Program-made: the position numbers and the translations under genes
Part shown: positions 9,971 to 20,114 of the stretch, in pieces
Layout of the letters: the number at the start of each line of letters is the position of its first letter
Position numbering within the stretch: position 1 is the first letter of the stretch
The notes under the pieces: model-generated
Told to the model about the DNA's origin: nothing
Databases searched by the model: none
What the model saw: only the letters and a program-made list of their open reading frames with translations
Assembly (NCBI GenBank): GCA_001939145.1
Contig: LSRX01000183.1
Coordinates: 685,280-749,279 of the forward strand
Direction of reading: 5' to 3'
Length of the DNA: 64,000 nt
From: Symbiodinium microadriaticum
Taxonomy: Eukaryota; Sar; Dinophyceae; Suessiales; Symbiodiniaceae

Positions 9971-10330
9971 GCATGTCGACATTTTCGCTGGGAGAAGCGC
10001 TCGGGGAAGACTCCAGACGAACTCGTTCCACGGCGGCGTCCTGTAATTACGAGGATTACAGGGCTACATGCTTGTTTGATTCTAGATCCGGTGCGGATAG
10101 AAGCAGTGGTGGTGCCTGGAGATCTGCGCTATTTCCGAGAATCGTCTATGTCCCACAATGATACTATGATAGAACAACCCCTTCCTCGCAGCCCAGCGGT
10201 GGCTTGGTTCGGGTCGTATTTGGCCAGGCACTTGCTACTACTCCTAATGCTATTACGAGTACTGTTACTAGTAAATTTACTAATAGTACCTGGGTTTCAA
10301 GGACTGAGATCTGAGGCATTACCAAAATAG
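9971..10330 (+). CDS. Candidate ORF with a Leu-rich hydrophobic segment
   Basis: An open frame of about 119 codons ends at TAG 10328-10330. Early residues are basic (WEKRSGKTPDELVPRRRP). The middle is mixed (VVVPGDLRYFRESS). Residues encoded at 10230-10290 form a hydrophobic run, HLLLLLMLLRVLLLVNLLIV, that could span a membrane, although it is written by a CTA/GTA-rich simple sequence. The first ATG is at 10148. The GKTPDELVP segment resembles GKMPGKLVP encoded near 11950, suggesting a dispersed coding repeat. It is unrecognised. Confidence 0.4.
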   Translation, partial: ACRHFRWEKRSGKTPDELVPRRRPVITRITGLHACLILDPVRIEAVVVPGDLRYFRESSMSHNDTMIEQPLPRSPAVAWFGSYLARHLLLLLMLLRVLLLVNLLIVPGFQGLRSEALPK

Positions 10331-11549
10331 ACTCCTAAACCCCACTCGAAAGCCCGACGATCCTGTAAACAGCCTCCGCGCTTCTCCTGTTTCGGCCCTT
10401 TGGTGCAAGGCTGCAAGACCCAGAAACAACCCTTTGCAACCCTACGCCTCAACCCTGTAGAGTCGTAAACTTATCCAAGCTCGACCTGCAATAGACCCCC
10501 ATTGCAAAGCCTCGCTCGTTTTGAGCCCATGCCCTTGGCGCCACATTGGGGGTCCCACATCGACAAAAACCTCTCGTCTTAGGTCCTAGCCCTAAACCCC
10601 AGGCCCGAAAACCTAAAGCGTAAGTCCTAAACCTTAAACCCTAAACCCTAAATCCCAAAAATCCCAAAATCCTAGACCCAAAGCAGTCCTAAACCGAAAA
10701 ACGCCCTGAGCCCTACGGTCCTCCTCTCCCACTAGCTGTCGAGCTGACAGCTTCCTGGGTGTCACATCCGCTCAAACTCTCCATGGGGCTCCTTCAACTT
10801 CGGATTCCTTCCTTCCTCGTGGGCCTTACCCCTAGGCTCCATAGTAGTTGCTTAAAAAAAGTAGGGGTGTGTGTGATTTAAGTGCCTGCAACTAGAGGCG
10901 CCACAACAGGGCAACTGGCACCTGAGAAGCCGCTTTTGCAAGGTCTCTGAAGATGACTTCTGCAAACTTCAATTTGGTAGGATGTTCGGGGCTGCAGGAA
11001 GGGCTTCTAAATCTAAAGCTTCAGGGTTTTAAAGGTTTCGGGAGCTTAGAGGCTTTGGGTTTGTTGGTCTCCAGGTCTTCCGGCGTTGCCGGATTCAGGG
11101 TGACTTTAAATTTTTGGGGGCTTTGGGGTTTCGGATAGCCCAAACCCCAGGCCCTATTCGTTCCCATAGGACGAGAGTCGCGCTCCAAAGTAACAGGAAT
11201 GTGTACTCGCACCGTAGGCGCCGTAGAGAAAGCACTGTTTCAGTCTCAGTACCGGTCCCGTCCCCCTCCAACAGAGCTTATAACTTTAATGAACAGCGGA
11301 TATGACAACCTGTGTGCAAAAGGGGTCCGTCAAGGGTCACTGCGCTTATCCCCCCTCTACAAAGCCTTGCAGTCACCAAGTGACCCGAGTGTTCGTGGCC
11401 GCTCGAGCTCACCTGCTACCGGCGAGGCCCAGGGAACCTTCCAGAATGGACAGAGGCGTAGGCTTTAGGACTGTTCGGCGTTCGGGGCTCCAAGACTCAA
11501 AGCTTTCAGGGTTTGGGGTTCCCAAAGTCTCAGGCTTTTCAAGCAAAAG
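10331..11549. other. Degenerate telomere-like tract without a firm gene
   Basis: CCCTAAACC-type repeats at 10590-10690 and TTTAGGG/TTTGGGG-type repeats at 11000-11140 dominate. Small GC-rich stretches near 11160-11290 and 11390-11460 are open in several frames, with no splice support. Confidence 0.4.
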
Positions 11550-11918
11550 TTGCGTTGCAAAGCTTCGGGTTTGAGGTTTGGGGCATGGGCTTCGGCACTC
11601 AGACTCTCGCATCCTACATCACTTGAAGGTTTCATGTTCGAGGTGTGTACTTTGATGGATAGGTTGCAGGGCCAGTGCCCTCACGGTCGGCGATGCCCAT
11701 GGTGCTTTTTGCGTGGTTATCGTGGTTGGGCTAGAGGACATCGTGATTGCGTCTTGTGCCCCCTTCCCAAAGCCGGGAAGGTCTGGCCTGGCTCAGAACC
11801 TTGGAGCGGTTGCTTCAAGGATGTCAAGCAGCCTAGAGACATGCCCCCAAAGCACAGGGGGAAAGAGAAGAAAAGGGCCCACCCAGAGATGGAAAAGAGG
11901 GAGCCCTGCCTGGCATGA
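11550..11918 (+). CDS. Candidate Cys/His-containing ORF
   Basis: The 122-codon plus frame contains FEVCTLMDRLQGQCPHGRRC followed by PWC, a Cys/His spacing loosely like a CCCH zinc finger but lacking the final His at the normal distance. Its C-terminal part is Lys/Glu-rich (PKHRGKEKKRAHPEMEKREP). The first ~20 codons are translated telomere-like repeat, so the true exon may start near 11620. The zinc-finger idea is weak. Confidence 0.35.
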   Translation: MRCKASGLRFGAWASALRLSHPTSLEGFMFEVCTLMDRLQGQCPHGRRCPWCFLRGYRGWARGHRDCVLCPLPKAGKVWPGSEPWSGCFKDVKQPRDMPPKHRGKEKKRAHPEMEKREPCLA

Positions 11919-12564
11919 TTCGGCATGGCCGCTCGGAGACGCGCTTGGGGAAGATGCCAGGCAAACTCGTTCCAATGCAACTTCCTCTTCTGGTAGGCTT
12001 TTGTCAGGCGTCACCTCTTCAGCCCTGCATTAGACCGCTGCAAAGCATGAACCCAGGACTCCGAGACCTCAAAAGCCCTCTTTGCCGGAAAATGGGAAAA
12101 AATAGAATCCTCTCGCCAGAAGAAGGGCTGATTTATGGCTAGTGCGGCGAGTATCGCTTCAGGGCTTCGTGAATTCTGGGGCCTCAGGCTTCGAGCTGCG
12201 CTTTTGTGGACTAAGGCTAAGGGAGCCCTGGGCTTAACTGAAAGAGAGGCCTTAGTAGTTGGGATGGGGTGTCGGGGTATACTGTAGAACAAATAGATAT
12301 TAAGGAACCCTAAGGAATAGCATTGCTAGTAAAACTGGGCCCCTAGACTCTAGAGGAAACCTTTCGGCGCAGGGCCGTAGATTCACAAGGCCTTATTTTC
12401 CCCAAACCCTAAAGCTACAGAAGCCTTACATGACTCTAAACATCTCTTAAACCTAAACACCTGAAGAACTCCCAAACCCGAAAGATAATCCTAAACCGCG
12501 AATCCCACAACCAACGTCGACCAAAACAACACCTACAACACGCCCCGAAACCCTACACCTACAA

Positions 12565-12700
12565 AGCAAAGACTGTCCTCCCCCTTCACGAGCTGCCGGG
12601 CCCGCAGAGATAAACTCCTCAGCGAATTCTGAATTGAAACATCTCCATATGTATATTTGTTCGTGCTGTTTTCTTCTATGTGACATGACTTGGTAAATGC
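12565..12700 (-). CDS. Coding-like core between telomere-like tracts
   Basis: The minus frame within 12453-12764 contains RCFNSEFAEEFISAGPAARE and, upstream, RSPPGEPSAGIYQ before a GTCATG donor-like site. Both ends grade into CCCTAAAC/TTTAGGG-type sequence. The borders are not fixed. Confidence 0.35.
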
Positions 12701-12926
12701 CCGCCGATGGCTCCCCAGGCGGGGAACGCAGGTTGGGTTGTGCGGTTGAGAGTTTAGGGTTCAAGTCTAGTTTAGTGAAAATTGCTTTTTTGTTTTGGAG
12801 GGGGGTTGCTGTTTATTACGGGATCCTAGCCATAGACCGGGTGAAGCAAAAAAGGAACTGCGTCGGAGACCATAGGTGTGTTTGATGCGTGGGCCATAGA
12901 TCAACTGGAAATAAAAAAATTGTATG

Positions 12927-13304
12927 TGCCTTAGTGTCTTCTCTATGCGTAAAGATTCAGACGATCTTCGAAGCACGTTGTTCTTGAGGCTCACAGCTCA
13001 GGATACCGCAGCACAGCCATTGTCAGAAAGCCGAAGGGGGCGTTATTTTCAAGACCTCTGTCAATCCATGGGGGAGTGCTCGGGCATGCTCCGAAGGCCC
13101 AAGATCACACGTACCTACCTACGGCAGCTGCCTGGGCATTGGAACCATAACCATATATCCCGAGGACCCAAGAGTGAAGGGATAATAAGTAGACGCAGAA
13201 CTTCAGAATCTCCGGGCCACCATAGTTCGAAGTCGTTGTTGCAAGCGAGCAGTTTCCTAAAGTATTGCCACGCCTCAAGCTCCCTTTCTACAACATCAAT
13301 CTAA
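12927..13304 (+). CDS. 126-residue ORF closed by an M4 element
   Basis: This uninterrupted 126-codon plus frame starts near ATG 12924-12927 and ends with TAA at 13302-13304. It reads as ordinary protein throughout: a charged N-terminal third (MRKDSDDLRSTLFLRLTAQD), a basic middle (RRPKITRTYLRQLPGHWN) and a Ser/His-rich C-terminal third. There is no telomere-like repeat inside. The stop codon is the first bases of the M4 inverted-repeat element, so the native C-terminus may have been longer and cut by insertion. No domain is recognised. It is the longest plus ORF in this part of the window without low-complexity sequence. Confidence 0.5.
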   Translation, partial: CLSVFSMRKDSDDLRSTLFLRLTAQDTAAQPLSESRRGRYFQDLCQSMGECSGMLRRPKITRTYLRQLPGHWNHNHISRGPKSEGIISRRRTSESPGHHSSKSLLQASSFLKYCHASSSLSTTSI

Positions 13305-13432
13305 TGTAGGGGCCTTCATAATTAGAATAGGGTTTTGGGGGTTCCTTATTATTATTATTATCATTATTATTATTACAGTATAGTATACCCCAAACCCTAT
13401 TCTAGTTATTAAGGCCCCTATATTATACAGAG
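13301..13432. mobile_element. Family M4 MITE-like element
   Basis: This 132-bp element has inverted repeats: TGTAGGGGCCTTCATAATTA at the left, and its complement across AGTTATTAAGGCCCCTATAT at the right. It has a second inner pair (AGAATAGGGTTTTGGGG and CCCCAAACCCTATTCT) and an ATT microsatellite in the loop. Another copy is at 55153-55276. Decayed halves occur at 13845, 14700-14780, 29540 and 48440-48480. Confidence 0.75.
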
Positions 13433-13439
13433 GCTACAG

Positions 13440-15269
13440 AAAGCGTTGCTCCCAGGAGTCTGCTCGCTAGCTCCGGGCGACACGGGGCTGGCCACCAGCG
13501 GAACCTCCAAAGGGCCACCCTCAACAGCAACCCTCTGAAACCCCTATGAAAAGTAGCTGGCTTAGCAATCCGGGATTTCAGACAAACAGGCCATAAGCGT
13601 CACAAAAAAGTGGGTACCAAATGCAACCAGCGACTCGCAACTGAAGCTGACGACTGGCAGTCGTATCCCCAGCCCTCACCCTCAAGGCGATCAAGCTTTT
13701 AACAGCAATTAGATACAGCAGAATCTTCTGTAGATTCTACTGTAAACGTTCCGCTGAGATTCACAACAATCCAAGCTTAGGCGAATCCCCGCCCTGAAGA
13801 GTGGTGGGCCTGATTTCTTCATAGAAATTGTTGTACAAAATATGCCCGCCAAAACCCTATTCTCATTGAGAAGGCCCTTACTACATTAAGTGCTGTCGCT
13901 GCAAGGGGATTTACCATAATCCTCTATGCTAACGGCTCCTGAACCCTGAGCCTGCAGGGTTGAATATTTCAATTCTATAAGATGCTGTTTTACGGGTGTC
14001 TTTCGAGGTTCCTCTAACGACGCTCAACATCGCTGATGAAACCTTTAAGCCTTGTGGCGGCTTCTGGAAAGTATGGAGTTACCTTACTTTAGGTCCATTC
14101 TAATCCGGTCTTGCTATTTAGTGTCTTTATTGGGGTCCTTTCTTTTCAGAACGTCCGTTTCTGGGCCAAAAACCGCAAGCCCGGATAAAGCCAAATTGTT
14201 AACCTTAAGCCCGCAATGAACCCTGCCAGATGGCCCTGAATGATTTCATTAGGTGTTGTAGAATAAGTAATGCTCTAATGTACCCTCGGCACTAGGCGTA
14301 CTAATACCACCGATTCTCAACCTTCATATGTAATCGCAAGGGAGACCTGCCTCAGATCCCAGGCGGAAAAAGCTGGAGGAGGCATGCAGAAGTTCCTGAC
14401 ACTTGGGAGTACCGGCTCCTGAGTCTTTTGGGTGTAGGGGCTTCAGCGTCTAAGGTTCCGTCCCAACCGGTCTCCTAACAACTCTGAATTGCAAAATGCT
14501 TTACAGCTGCATGATACAGTGTAGAGGCGACTGACTAGAAAAAATGCGAAAACATATCACGGTAAGCAACAATGACCAGCTATATATTATGTGGTACCGT
14601 AAGCACATCATAACGGATCGCAGCAGGCTTGCTACGGATTGGCAGTAGCGTTGCTCGTACATTTCGAGATGACTGCACTTGGAGGCATCCAGGTACAAAA
14701 AATGTTTCGGTATACTATACTATAGCTAGAATAAGGATCACCAACATAGTATCGGCTGTTATTCAGGCCCCTGTAGTAATCGTGCATACCAGCAGATCTT
14801 GCAAAGAGCACGCCTGGCCAACCATGTAATTCAAACATCTAATTCTGCATCACGCGAAACACGCCCTTAAATTTGCGCACACTCTGCCCATGAATAGCGC
14901 TGGTTTCTGTTTACGATTTGGGCAATTGGTTGGCTCGGCCACTGTGTGGGGTCTGGTTTCTTTTCGTAATGTCTCATGACCTGTCCCCTGCAAACCCCAA
15001 GGGCCTTACCCCCTAGAACCCCAAACCCGAAGTTCTGAAAGCCGCGGTGGCCCAAAAGATTCAAGACGCTTCCTACGGCCTCCTGCTATCCTCTATGAGA
15101 CCCTAAATACCTATACTACTAGGGGCCATATACCCCTCTTAGTCTTCAATTAATGGGGTACAAGGAGGCCCCTGCTTTTTGATGCCTGCACTCCGAGAGT
15201 ACCTAGGCATGGAACGTCGGAGGTCAACTTGCCGTCGAAGACACGGCCGAAATGATGCTGGCCAAGGTT
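13440..15269. other. Mostly non-coding interval
   Basis: A GC-rich core at 13440-13530 is open on both strands (plus reading ALLPGVCSLAPGDTGLATSG) but lacks clear borders. The rest is AT-richer with decayed M4 pieces, and no gene could be supported. Confidence 0.35.
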
Positions 15270-15671
15270 TCAGCTACTAACCTCCATGACAAGGAACACC
15301 TTGACAAGGACAATGACACCTGTACTCATGCCGATGATGCTTGCGCTATGTTCTCCTCGCCCCTTCTCCCATAAGAAGCCCGTAGCTGAAACTGCTAATG
15401 CTATTACTGCCTCTACTACCATTGTTACTACTACTAGTTGTTGTAGGTTCATGCCTCGATCTGTCTGTCCCTTGATAAAGGCATGCTGAAACAACAGCCG
15501 CAAACCTTGACAAGGCATCCTGCTCGCAGCGTACCTGGTATCCTCACTCCACGTCCCTTCACACTTTTGCAGTTTGCATTTCAAAGACCCATCCCGGATG
15601 GCATGTGGCACGTGCACAAAACAGCACTGATTGATGCATAGTTGAGAAAGCTGATGAGTAGTGAGTAGCAC
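15270..15671 (-). CDS. Candidate membrane-protein ORF
   Basis: The 133-codon minus frame ends with TAG at 15270-15272 and has no ATG at its head, so an upstream exon is likely. After a mixed polar part (LKCKLQKCEGTWSEDTRYAA) come two hydrophobic stretches, LVVVTMVVEAVIALAVSATG and, after a charged WEKGRGEH loop, IIGMSTGVIVLVKVFLVM. This pattern fits the C-terminal two transmembrane helices of a membrane protein. The family is not recognised. Unlike most ORFs here it contains no simple repeat. Confidence 0.45.
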   Translation of the reverse strand: MLLTTHQLSQLCINQCCFVHVPHAIRDGSLKCKLQKCEGTWSEDTRYAASRMPCQGLRLLFQHAFIKGQTDRGMNLQQLVVVTMVVEAVIALAVSATGFLWEKGRGEHSASIIGMSTGVIVLVKVFLVMEVSS

Positions 15672-15860
15672 GGGCTGGTCGCAGATAGTGTGGCAAGCGA
15701 CTTACTGGAGAGTAAAAGAACACTTACGATCACTGTGTCTGTCTTCATGACCGTACTCGGAAGAGTGCATGAACCTTCCAGCAGAAAGGTCTCTGATGAC
15801 TGCAAGTACTGTATGCGTGTGTATATGTATAACGACATACATATATATACATATATATAN

Positions 15861-15901
15861 TGGCCAAAATAGATACTATTTGGGTACATGGACCCTTAGG
15901 G
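15861..15901. mobile_element. Half copy of family M5 inverted repeat
   Basis: TGGCCAAAATAGATACTATT followed by TGGGTACATGGACCCTTAGGG matches one arm of the complete element at 42604-42711. The partner arm is replaced by TA repeat and an N at 15860. Confidence 0.55.
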
Positions 15902-15954
15902 AATCATAAATACTCGTAATAAAAATAATAAACTGGTATTAGTATAGTAGTAGT

Positions 15955-16125
15955 AATATATATACATATATACATACATATGCGTATATATATATATATA
16001 TATACATAAATATATATATATATATATATATATGAATATATCACATCTATGGGGAGAGAGATAGAGAGAGGTGTAAAGTGTGTGTGTGTGTGTGCGTGTC
16101 TGTCTGTCTGTGTGTGTGTGTGTTT
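15955..16125. repeat. TA, GA and TG microsatellites
   Basis: (TA)n runs with scattered C occupy 15955-16033. A short (GA)n follows at 16052-16068 and (TG)n at 16079-16123. Confidence 0.9.
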
Positions 16126-16595
16126 TGGGTGGATGCGCGCATTTAAGTGTGCATATCTGTGTGCATGTGTGTTGGTACTGGCTGCTGGCCTTTTGGGAGC
16201 AAGCGGCTGGGAAGGCGAGCTATCCAGAGAACCCCAAAAAGCACAATGAAGTAACCCGCCTACAACCTCATCAGTACTGTTCCTGGTCTATTCCTTACGT
16301 GCCTATGTCTAGCTATAGGGCCGTAGCTGTCATTGCGCGATATTCAGAACTCGGTTTGAACCGAATGATTTTTTGTTTGTTCGATTGGTATTCGTGCAGA
16401 CTGTAGACTACCCAAGGCATCATAAACTGCAAAAGCACCGGCCGCAGAAGCGCATCAAGAGAGCGGGCGGGCAGGCCCATGCGCTTTCCAAACAATGTTG
16501 AAGCCTAACAGCAGGAGAGTCCAACCATCAACAGAAAGCCCGAAGTCTGTCCTAACTCGCAACTACTGGAGTTTCTCCAGACTGACAAGTGAAAG

Positions 16596-16939
16596 CTACT
16601 GATGCCGGGAAGCTGTGGGAGCACCGTTGATAGGAACGGTCGAAGAGTCTACGATAACGCAAGATGGTAGCCCGATTATGCATCCATCGTACAAAGACCT
16701 GACCAGCGGCAGCAGCAGGAGTACTAGTTGTAGTAAAGGTAGTGGTGGTGGCAATAGTGGTAGGTCGTTGTTGCGCTGTGGCCGCGGCGTGGTTGTGGTC
16801 ATGCTAGTGCTGGTGCGAACATTTGCGGTGGTGGTGTCGGTGGTGGTGGTATTAATCGTCATCGTAGTTGTGTTGTGCGGTGGTAATGAAAACGGTCGTG
16901 ATACTAGAAGTAGCAGTGTAGTGGTAGTAACAGTATTGT

Positions 16940-16980
<41 letters not shown>

Positions 16981-16981
16981 G

Positions 16982-17054
<73 letters not shown>

Positions 17055-17402
17055 GGTGTTGCGGTTGCGGTTGCGGTTGCGGTTGCGGTTGCTGTTGTTG
17101 TTGTTGTTGTTGTTGTTGTTGTCGTCGTTCGTCGTCGCTACTGCCGCTATAACATTAGCATTGTGTTCAATAATAGTAGTAGTAGGAGGAAGTAGCAACA
17201 GTCGCTCTGGGTATGATGGTTTTGTAGGCCCTATAGCACGAGGAAGGTCCACCAAACCCAACAAGCCGGACAGGTCAACAATATCACCAAAACTGTAATG
17301 TGAAGTCCTCCTCGCGCAGGGCCCTGGTTCAGCTTTGTGAACCAACGATCGGCAGTCTTTTGGCCGTAGTGGCTGGAGCACGTCGTGCGCTTGCCCTTTC
17401 AT
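16596..17402 (-). CDS. Asn-rich low-complexity protein candidate
   Basis: This 268-codon minus frame has a true ATG at 17402 and is the second longest ORF in the window. The first ~75 residues are ordinary and without simple repeat (MKGQAHDVLQPLRPKDCRSL, later GDIVDLSGLLGLVDLPRAIG). A long Asn tract follows from about residue 95, encoded by (CAA/AAC)n and interrupted by an alternating Asn-Arg segment, and then Ser/Thr-rich sequence to the end. Poly-Asn tracts are common in some protist proteins. The plus strand gives poly-Leu/Val (227 codons), which is less protein-like. The C-terminal part may be repeat only. No function is assigned. Confidence 0.45.
16925..17130. repeat. (TTG)n microsatellite with an embedded (CGGTTG)n block
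   Basis: About 200 bp of TTG/CTG triplets are interrupted at 17060-17092 by hexamer CGGTTG units. Confidence 0.9.
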
Positions 17403-17995
17403 TGCTTAAAGGGCAAAATTTCGTAGGTTAGGGTTTGTAGCTTCTGGCGTGTCGCATGTGAGCACCTGGACGGAACCACCAAGCCCCCAACATGCAATGG
17501 TCCAAATCCCGTGCCAACACCGCCACGGATAGCCGTGAAGCACTAGAGCAAGACACATATTATCAGCAAACCCTCGGACGCCATGCGTATGCTACGACCT
17601 TCACCGGTTCTTGTCAAGGGCATTAGGCTACAAGTACCACTGCCTTAGCAACTTAGTAAGGAAGGCATGGCGTACTTTGTGACTATGAGAACTGCAAAAA
17701 GCTTGAATGATTTGAATGTCATCGAAAAAGAATTTGTCCCGGACAATTGCTGCGTTGCTGTACCTCTATGCGTCATCAGACCGACCTTGAAGAATTCCGT
17801 GCAAGGCACTCACTGGACGCAGCCGCCGCATGCGTCGTTGTAGTCCCTGCCTCAAACTCGTCGAACAACTAGCGCCCTGAATCTACGAGATCTAAAGTCC
17901 TTATAGCTAGGTTTTCATCCCAACATCGCGAGCTTGCGTTGTTGGCATCTTCTCGACGCGTAGGTACCCGCGCAAATCCTCTGATGGTCCGGTAC

Positions 17996-18097
17996 CTTAT
18001 GTCCTGACTCCATGTGGAGACGAGGGTGCATAAACTCATTGGAGAACGTCTGCCCAATCCTTAAGCTTTCTGCCGACCTTTCACTTTGGTTCAACAC
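17996..18097 (-). CDS. Internal exon, unrecognised
   Basis: The minus reading LNQSERSAESLRIGQTFSNE then FMHPRLHMESGHK ends at a consensus donor AAG|GTACCG (exon end 17996, phase 0). The frame would run on to TGA at 17915 if unspliced. The 5' border was not fixed. The SAESLRI segment resembles SSESLRI encoded in a minus frame near 12960, a weak hint of related sequences. Confidence 0.45.
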
Positions 18098-18198
18098 AGC
18101 CCAACAGTACGATCTTAGATGATTGGGTGCAAGAGCCTCAAATTTTTGAGTCCCGAGAGGCTGCTTGGGGACACTTTGGCGGTGCTAAGGCATTTGAA

Positions 18199-18278
18199 AC
18201 CCTAACCTCCCAGGTACCTACTATATAGGGCCCTAGGGGCTCTAGTACCCTATATAGTAGGTACCTGGGAGGTTAGGG
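18199..18278. mobile_element. Family M3 near-perfect palindrome with telomere-like ends
   Basis: An 80-bp palindrome has a left arm CCCTAACCTCCCAGGTACCT mirrored by AGGTACCTGGGAGGTTAGGG, with CTATATAGGGCCC near the centre. The other copy is at 5020-5091. Confidence 0.75.
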
Positions 18279-18429
18279 AAAGATCAACAGCGGACCAGCC
18301 TCGAAGTCAGGGCAAGTTTGAGGACGAAGCCCCACAGGCCACTCTAAACCTTCGACAACCTATCCTTCTTTTGCGGGAGCCCGCTACTGTCTTGCGCCGG
18401 TCCATTAAGGGGGGGGGGGGGTCGAGCGC

Positions 18430-18650
18430 AGCCGCTAAGAAAACCCTAAACTAAACCCCAAACCCTAAATCCTAAACCACGGACTGAGGTGCCGGCCAGC
18501 GCCGATGCAACCCTCACCCCATCTTAAGCCTAACCCCAAACCCTCAAGCCTAAACCCTAAAGCTCTTAAACCCTGAGCGCCTGAAGCCTAAAACTCTTAA
18601 ACCCTAAGCCCTAAAAACCCTAAACCCTGAACCCTACTTAACCCTACGAA
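18430..18650. repeat. Degenerate telomere-like CCCTAAA array
   Basis: Closely spaced imperfect copies of CCCTAAA (AAACCCTAAAT, CCCTAAAAACCC and similar) are interspersed with short unique words. The same sequence in opposite orientation resumes at 18745. Confidence 0.85.
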
Positions 18651-18745
18651 GTGCCCAAAAAGCGCCTAAAAAGCCGGTGCCGCCGAAGCGGCAGAAGCGA
18701 AGCCCAGCCATGGCTGCGGCTCCCGTCAGCGTCACGCCTCAGGGC
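18651..18745 (+). CDS. Lys/Pro-rich coding core between opposed telomere-like arrays
   Basis: The plus frame reads KAPKKPVPPKRQKRSPAMAA and then APVSVTPQ, strongly basic and Pro-rich as in a disordered nuclear or histone-like tail. It sits exactly between a CCCTAAA array on the left and a TTTAGGG array on the right. The splice borders were not resolved, and the minus strand is also open. The exon at 19356-19426 has a similar Lys/Pro/Ala character and may belong to the same plus-strand gene. Confidence 0.4.
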
Positions 18746-19050
18746 TTTAGGATTGGAGCCTTTAGATGTATAGGATGTAAGGTTCAAGGCTTTTTAGGGC
18801 TTTAGCTATAGGGGCTCAGGGCTTTAGGGTTTGGGACTTTTAGGTTTGAGGGCTCAGGGCCCAGGGTTTTAGGGCTTGGGGCTTTAAGGTTTATGGGGCT
18901 TCAGGGACTTGGGGTTTTAAGGCTTGTAGGGTTTAGGGTCTAGGCTCTTGGGGCTTGGGGTTTTAAGGGTTGTAGGGTTTTTTTCGTTCAGGGTTTCTGG
19001 ACGAGGGTTAGGATTTTAAGGTTGAAGGCTTTGAGGTTTAGGGGTTCCGA
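18745..19050. repeat. Degenerate telomere-like TTTAGGG array
   Basis: Imperfect TTTAGGG, TTTGGGG and TTAGGGCT words occupy the interval in the orientation opposite to 18430-18650. Confidence 0.85.
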
Positions 19051-19355
19051 GTGTACCTTGACGGTTTGTACGGTTTTGGCAGCATCATCTCATGCAGAAG
19101 GTTTATACGGCCTGGACTGTTCAGACGGTTTTTTCGGACTCAGGTGTTGGAGTTGAGACTGCTGGGGGATTTAGGGGCTGAGGGTTGGAGGATTTAGGAT
19201 CTATTGGACATCCGAGTTTGGGGCTGGGCTTTCTGGAGTTCCAGAAGCACTATCACAGTTTAAGTGGTCTCTAGAATTTGGAGCCTGTTTATTCAGAAGT
19301 TCTTCAAATCTGGATCCTTGTCCTGCTGAGGTTTGAGGGTTCGGATCTTCCGCAG

Positions 19356-19426
19356 AGCAAAGCCCCGAGCAACGACCAAAGAAGGCGGAAGCCCCAAACT
19401 CCTCCACCTTCATTGAAGAACCATAA
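19356..19426 (+). CDS. Terminal exon, Glu/Pro/Ala-rich
   Basis: The acceptor is ATCTTCCGCAG (19355). Two carried bases and then 22 codons read QSPEQRPKKAEAPNSSTFIE and EP before TAA 19424-19426. The frame is closed upstream by TGA inside telomere-like sequence, so the acceptor is required. It is probably linked to the basic core at 18651-18745. A further short plus frame at 19574-19632 (YLTDAAPPRNPHPE, stop) is an alternative last exon. Confidence 0.45.
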
Positions 19427-19643
19427 ACCCAGAATCCCGACAAATAAGGGTTCCCGAACGAAATCCATCGCTCTAAACCGAACCTTTTGCGTCGAAAGCC
19501 GGAAGCCCTTAACCCGAAACCCCAAGCCCTACACCCTGAAGCCCTGCACCCTAAACTCTAAGCCCAAAACCCCGAAACCCAAAGCCTCTACCTGACCGAC
19601 GCGGCGCCTCCGAGGAATCCGCATCCCGAGTAGATAAGGCCCT

Positions 19644-20114
19644 TCAATAAGTAGAGGCTGAAGCATGGAATGCCTGTGAACGGGCTCTCTCTCTTCCGCT
19701 CCCTATCTCAGGGACTTCAGGGTTTTGGGGTTTTCCGTGCGGTGCACATTTTGAGGCCCGATTGTGGGGGGATAAGGGCTGAGGCGCGGAACTGAATTCT
19801 CCGGTGTTTAAGTCTGGGGTTGAGGGAGGGGTTAAACCAATGGGTGATGAATTTAGTTTGCGTGTGGCTTCAAGGACTGTTTGGGGCGTCTTGGGGGCTT
19901 GTGACCTCTGGAGTCGTCTAGATTTCAACATGACAACCCTAACCGCTGCAACCAAATTCCTAAACCCTGCATGTAAACCATAGTGTCCAAAAAACACAGC
20001 GAACTTTGCAAACTCTGGCCACGGAGGAGCTGAAGGCTTGCGAACAGAGCTGACGCTCGAGGCTTGCATGGGGTCAAGGAGGCATTCTCTCATGGGGTTC
20101 CTGCTCCCACCCAT
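19644..20114 (-). CDS. Candidate 156-codon ORF
   Basis: The minus frame is open from ATG 20114. Parts read as protein (RKPSAPPWPEFAKFAVFFGH and VLEATRKLNSSPIGLTPPST), while others reflect TTTGGGG-type repeat. A mixture of exon and intron is likely. It is unrecognised. Confidence 0.35.
   Translation of the reverse strand: MGGSRNPMRECLLDPMQASSVSSVRKPSAPPWPEFAKFAVFFGHYGLHAGFRNLVAAVRVVMLKSRRLQRSQAPKTPQTVLEATRKLNSSPIGLTPPSTPDLNTGEFSSAPQPLSPHNRASKCAPHGKPQNPEVPEIGSGRERARSQAFHASASTY

Noticed and set aside
11640-11700. CCCH zinc finger
   Set aside because: The Cys spacing is suggestive but the final His is not at the required distance, so no domain is claimed.
16615-17298. 227-codon plus ORF of Leu/Val
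   Set aside because: It is a translation of the TTG microsatellite. The minus ORF has a normal ATG and an ordinary N-terminal segment.
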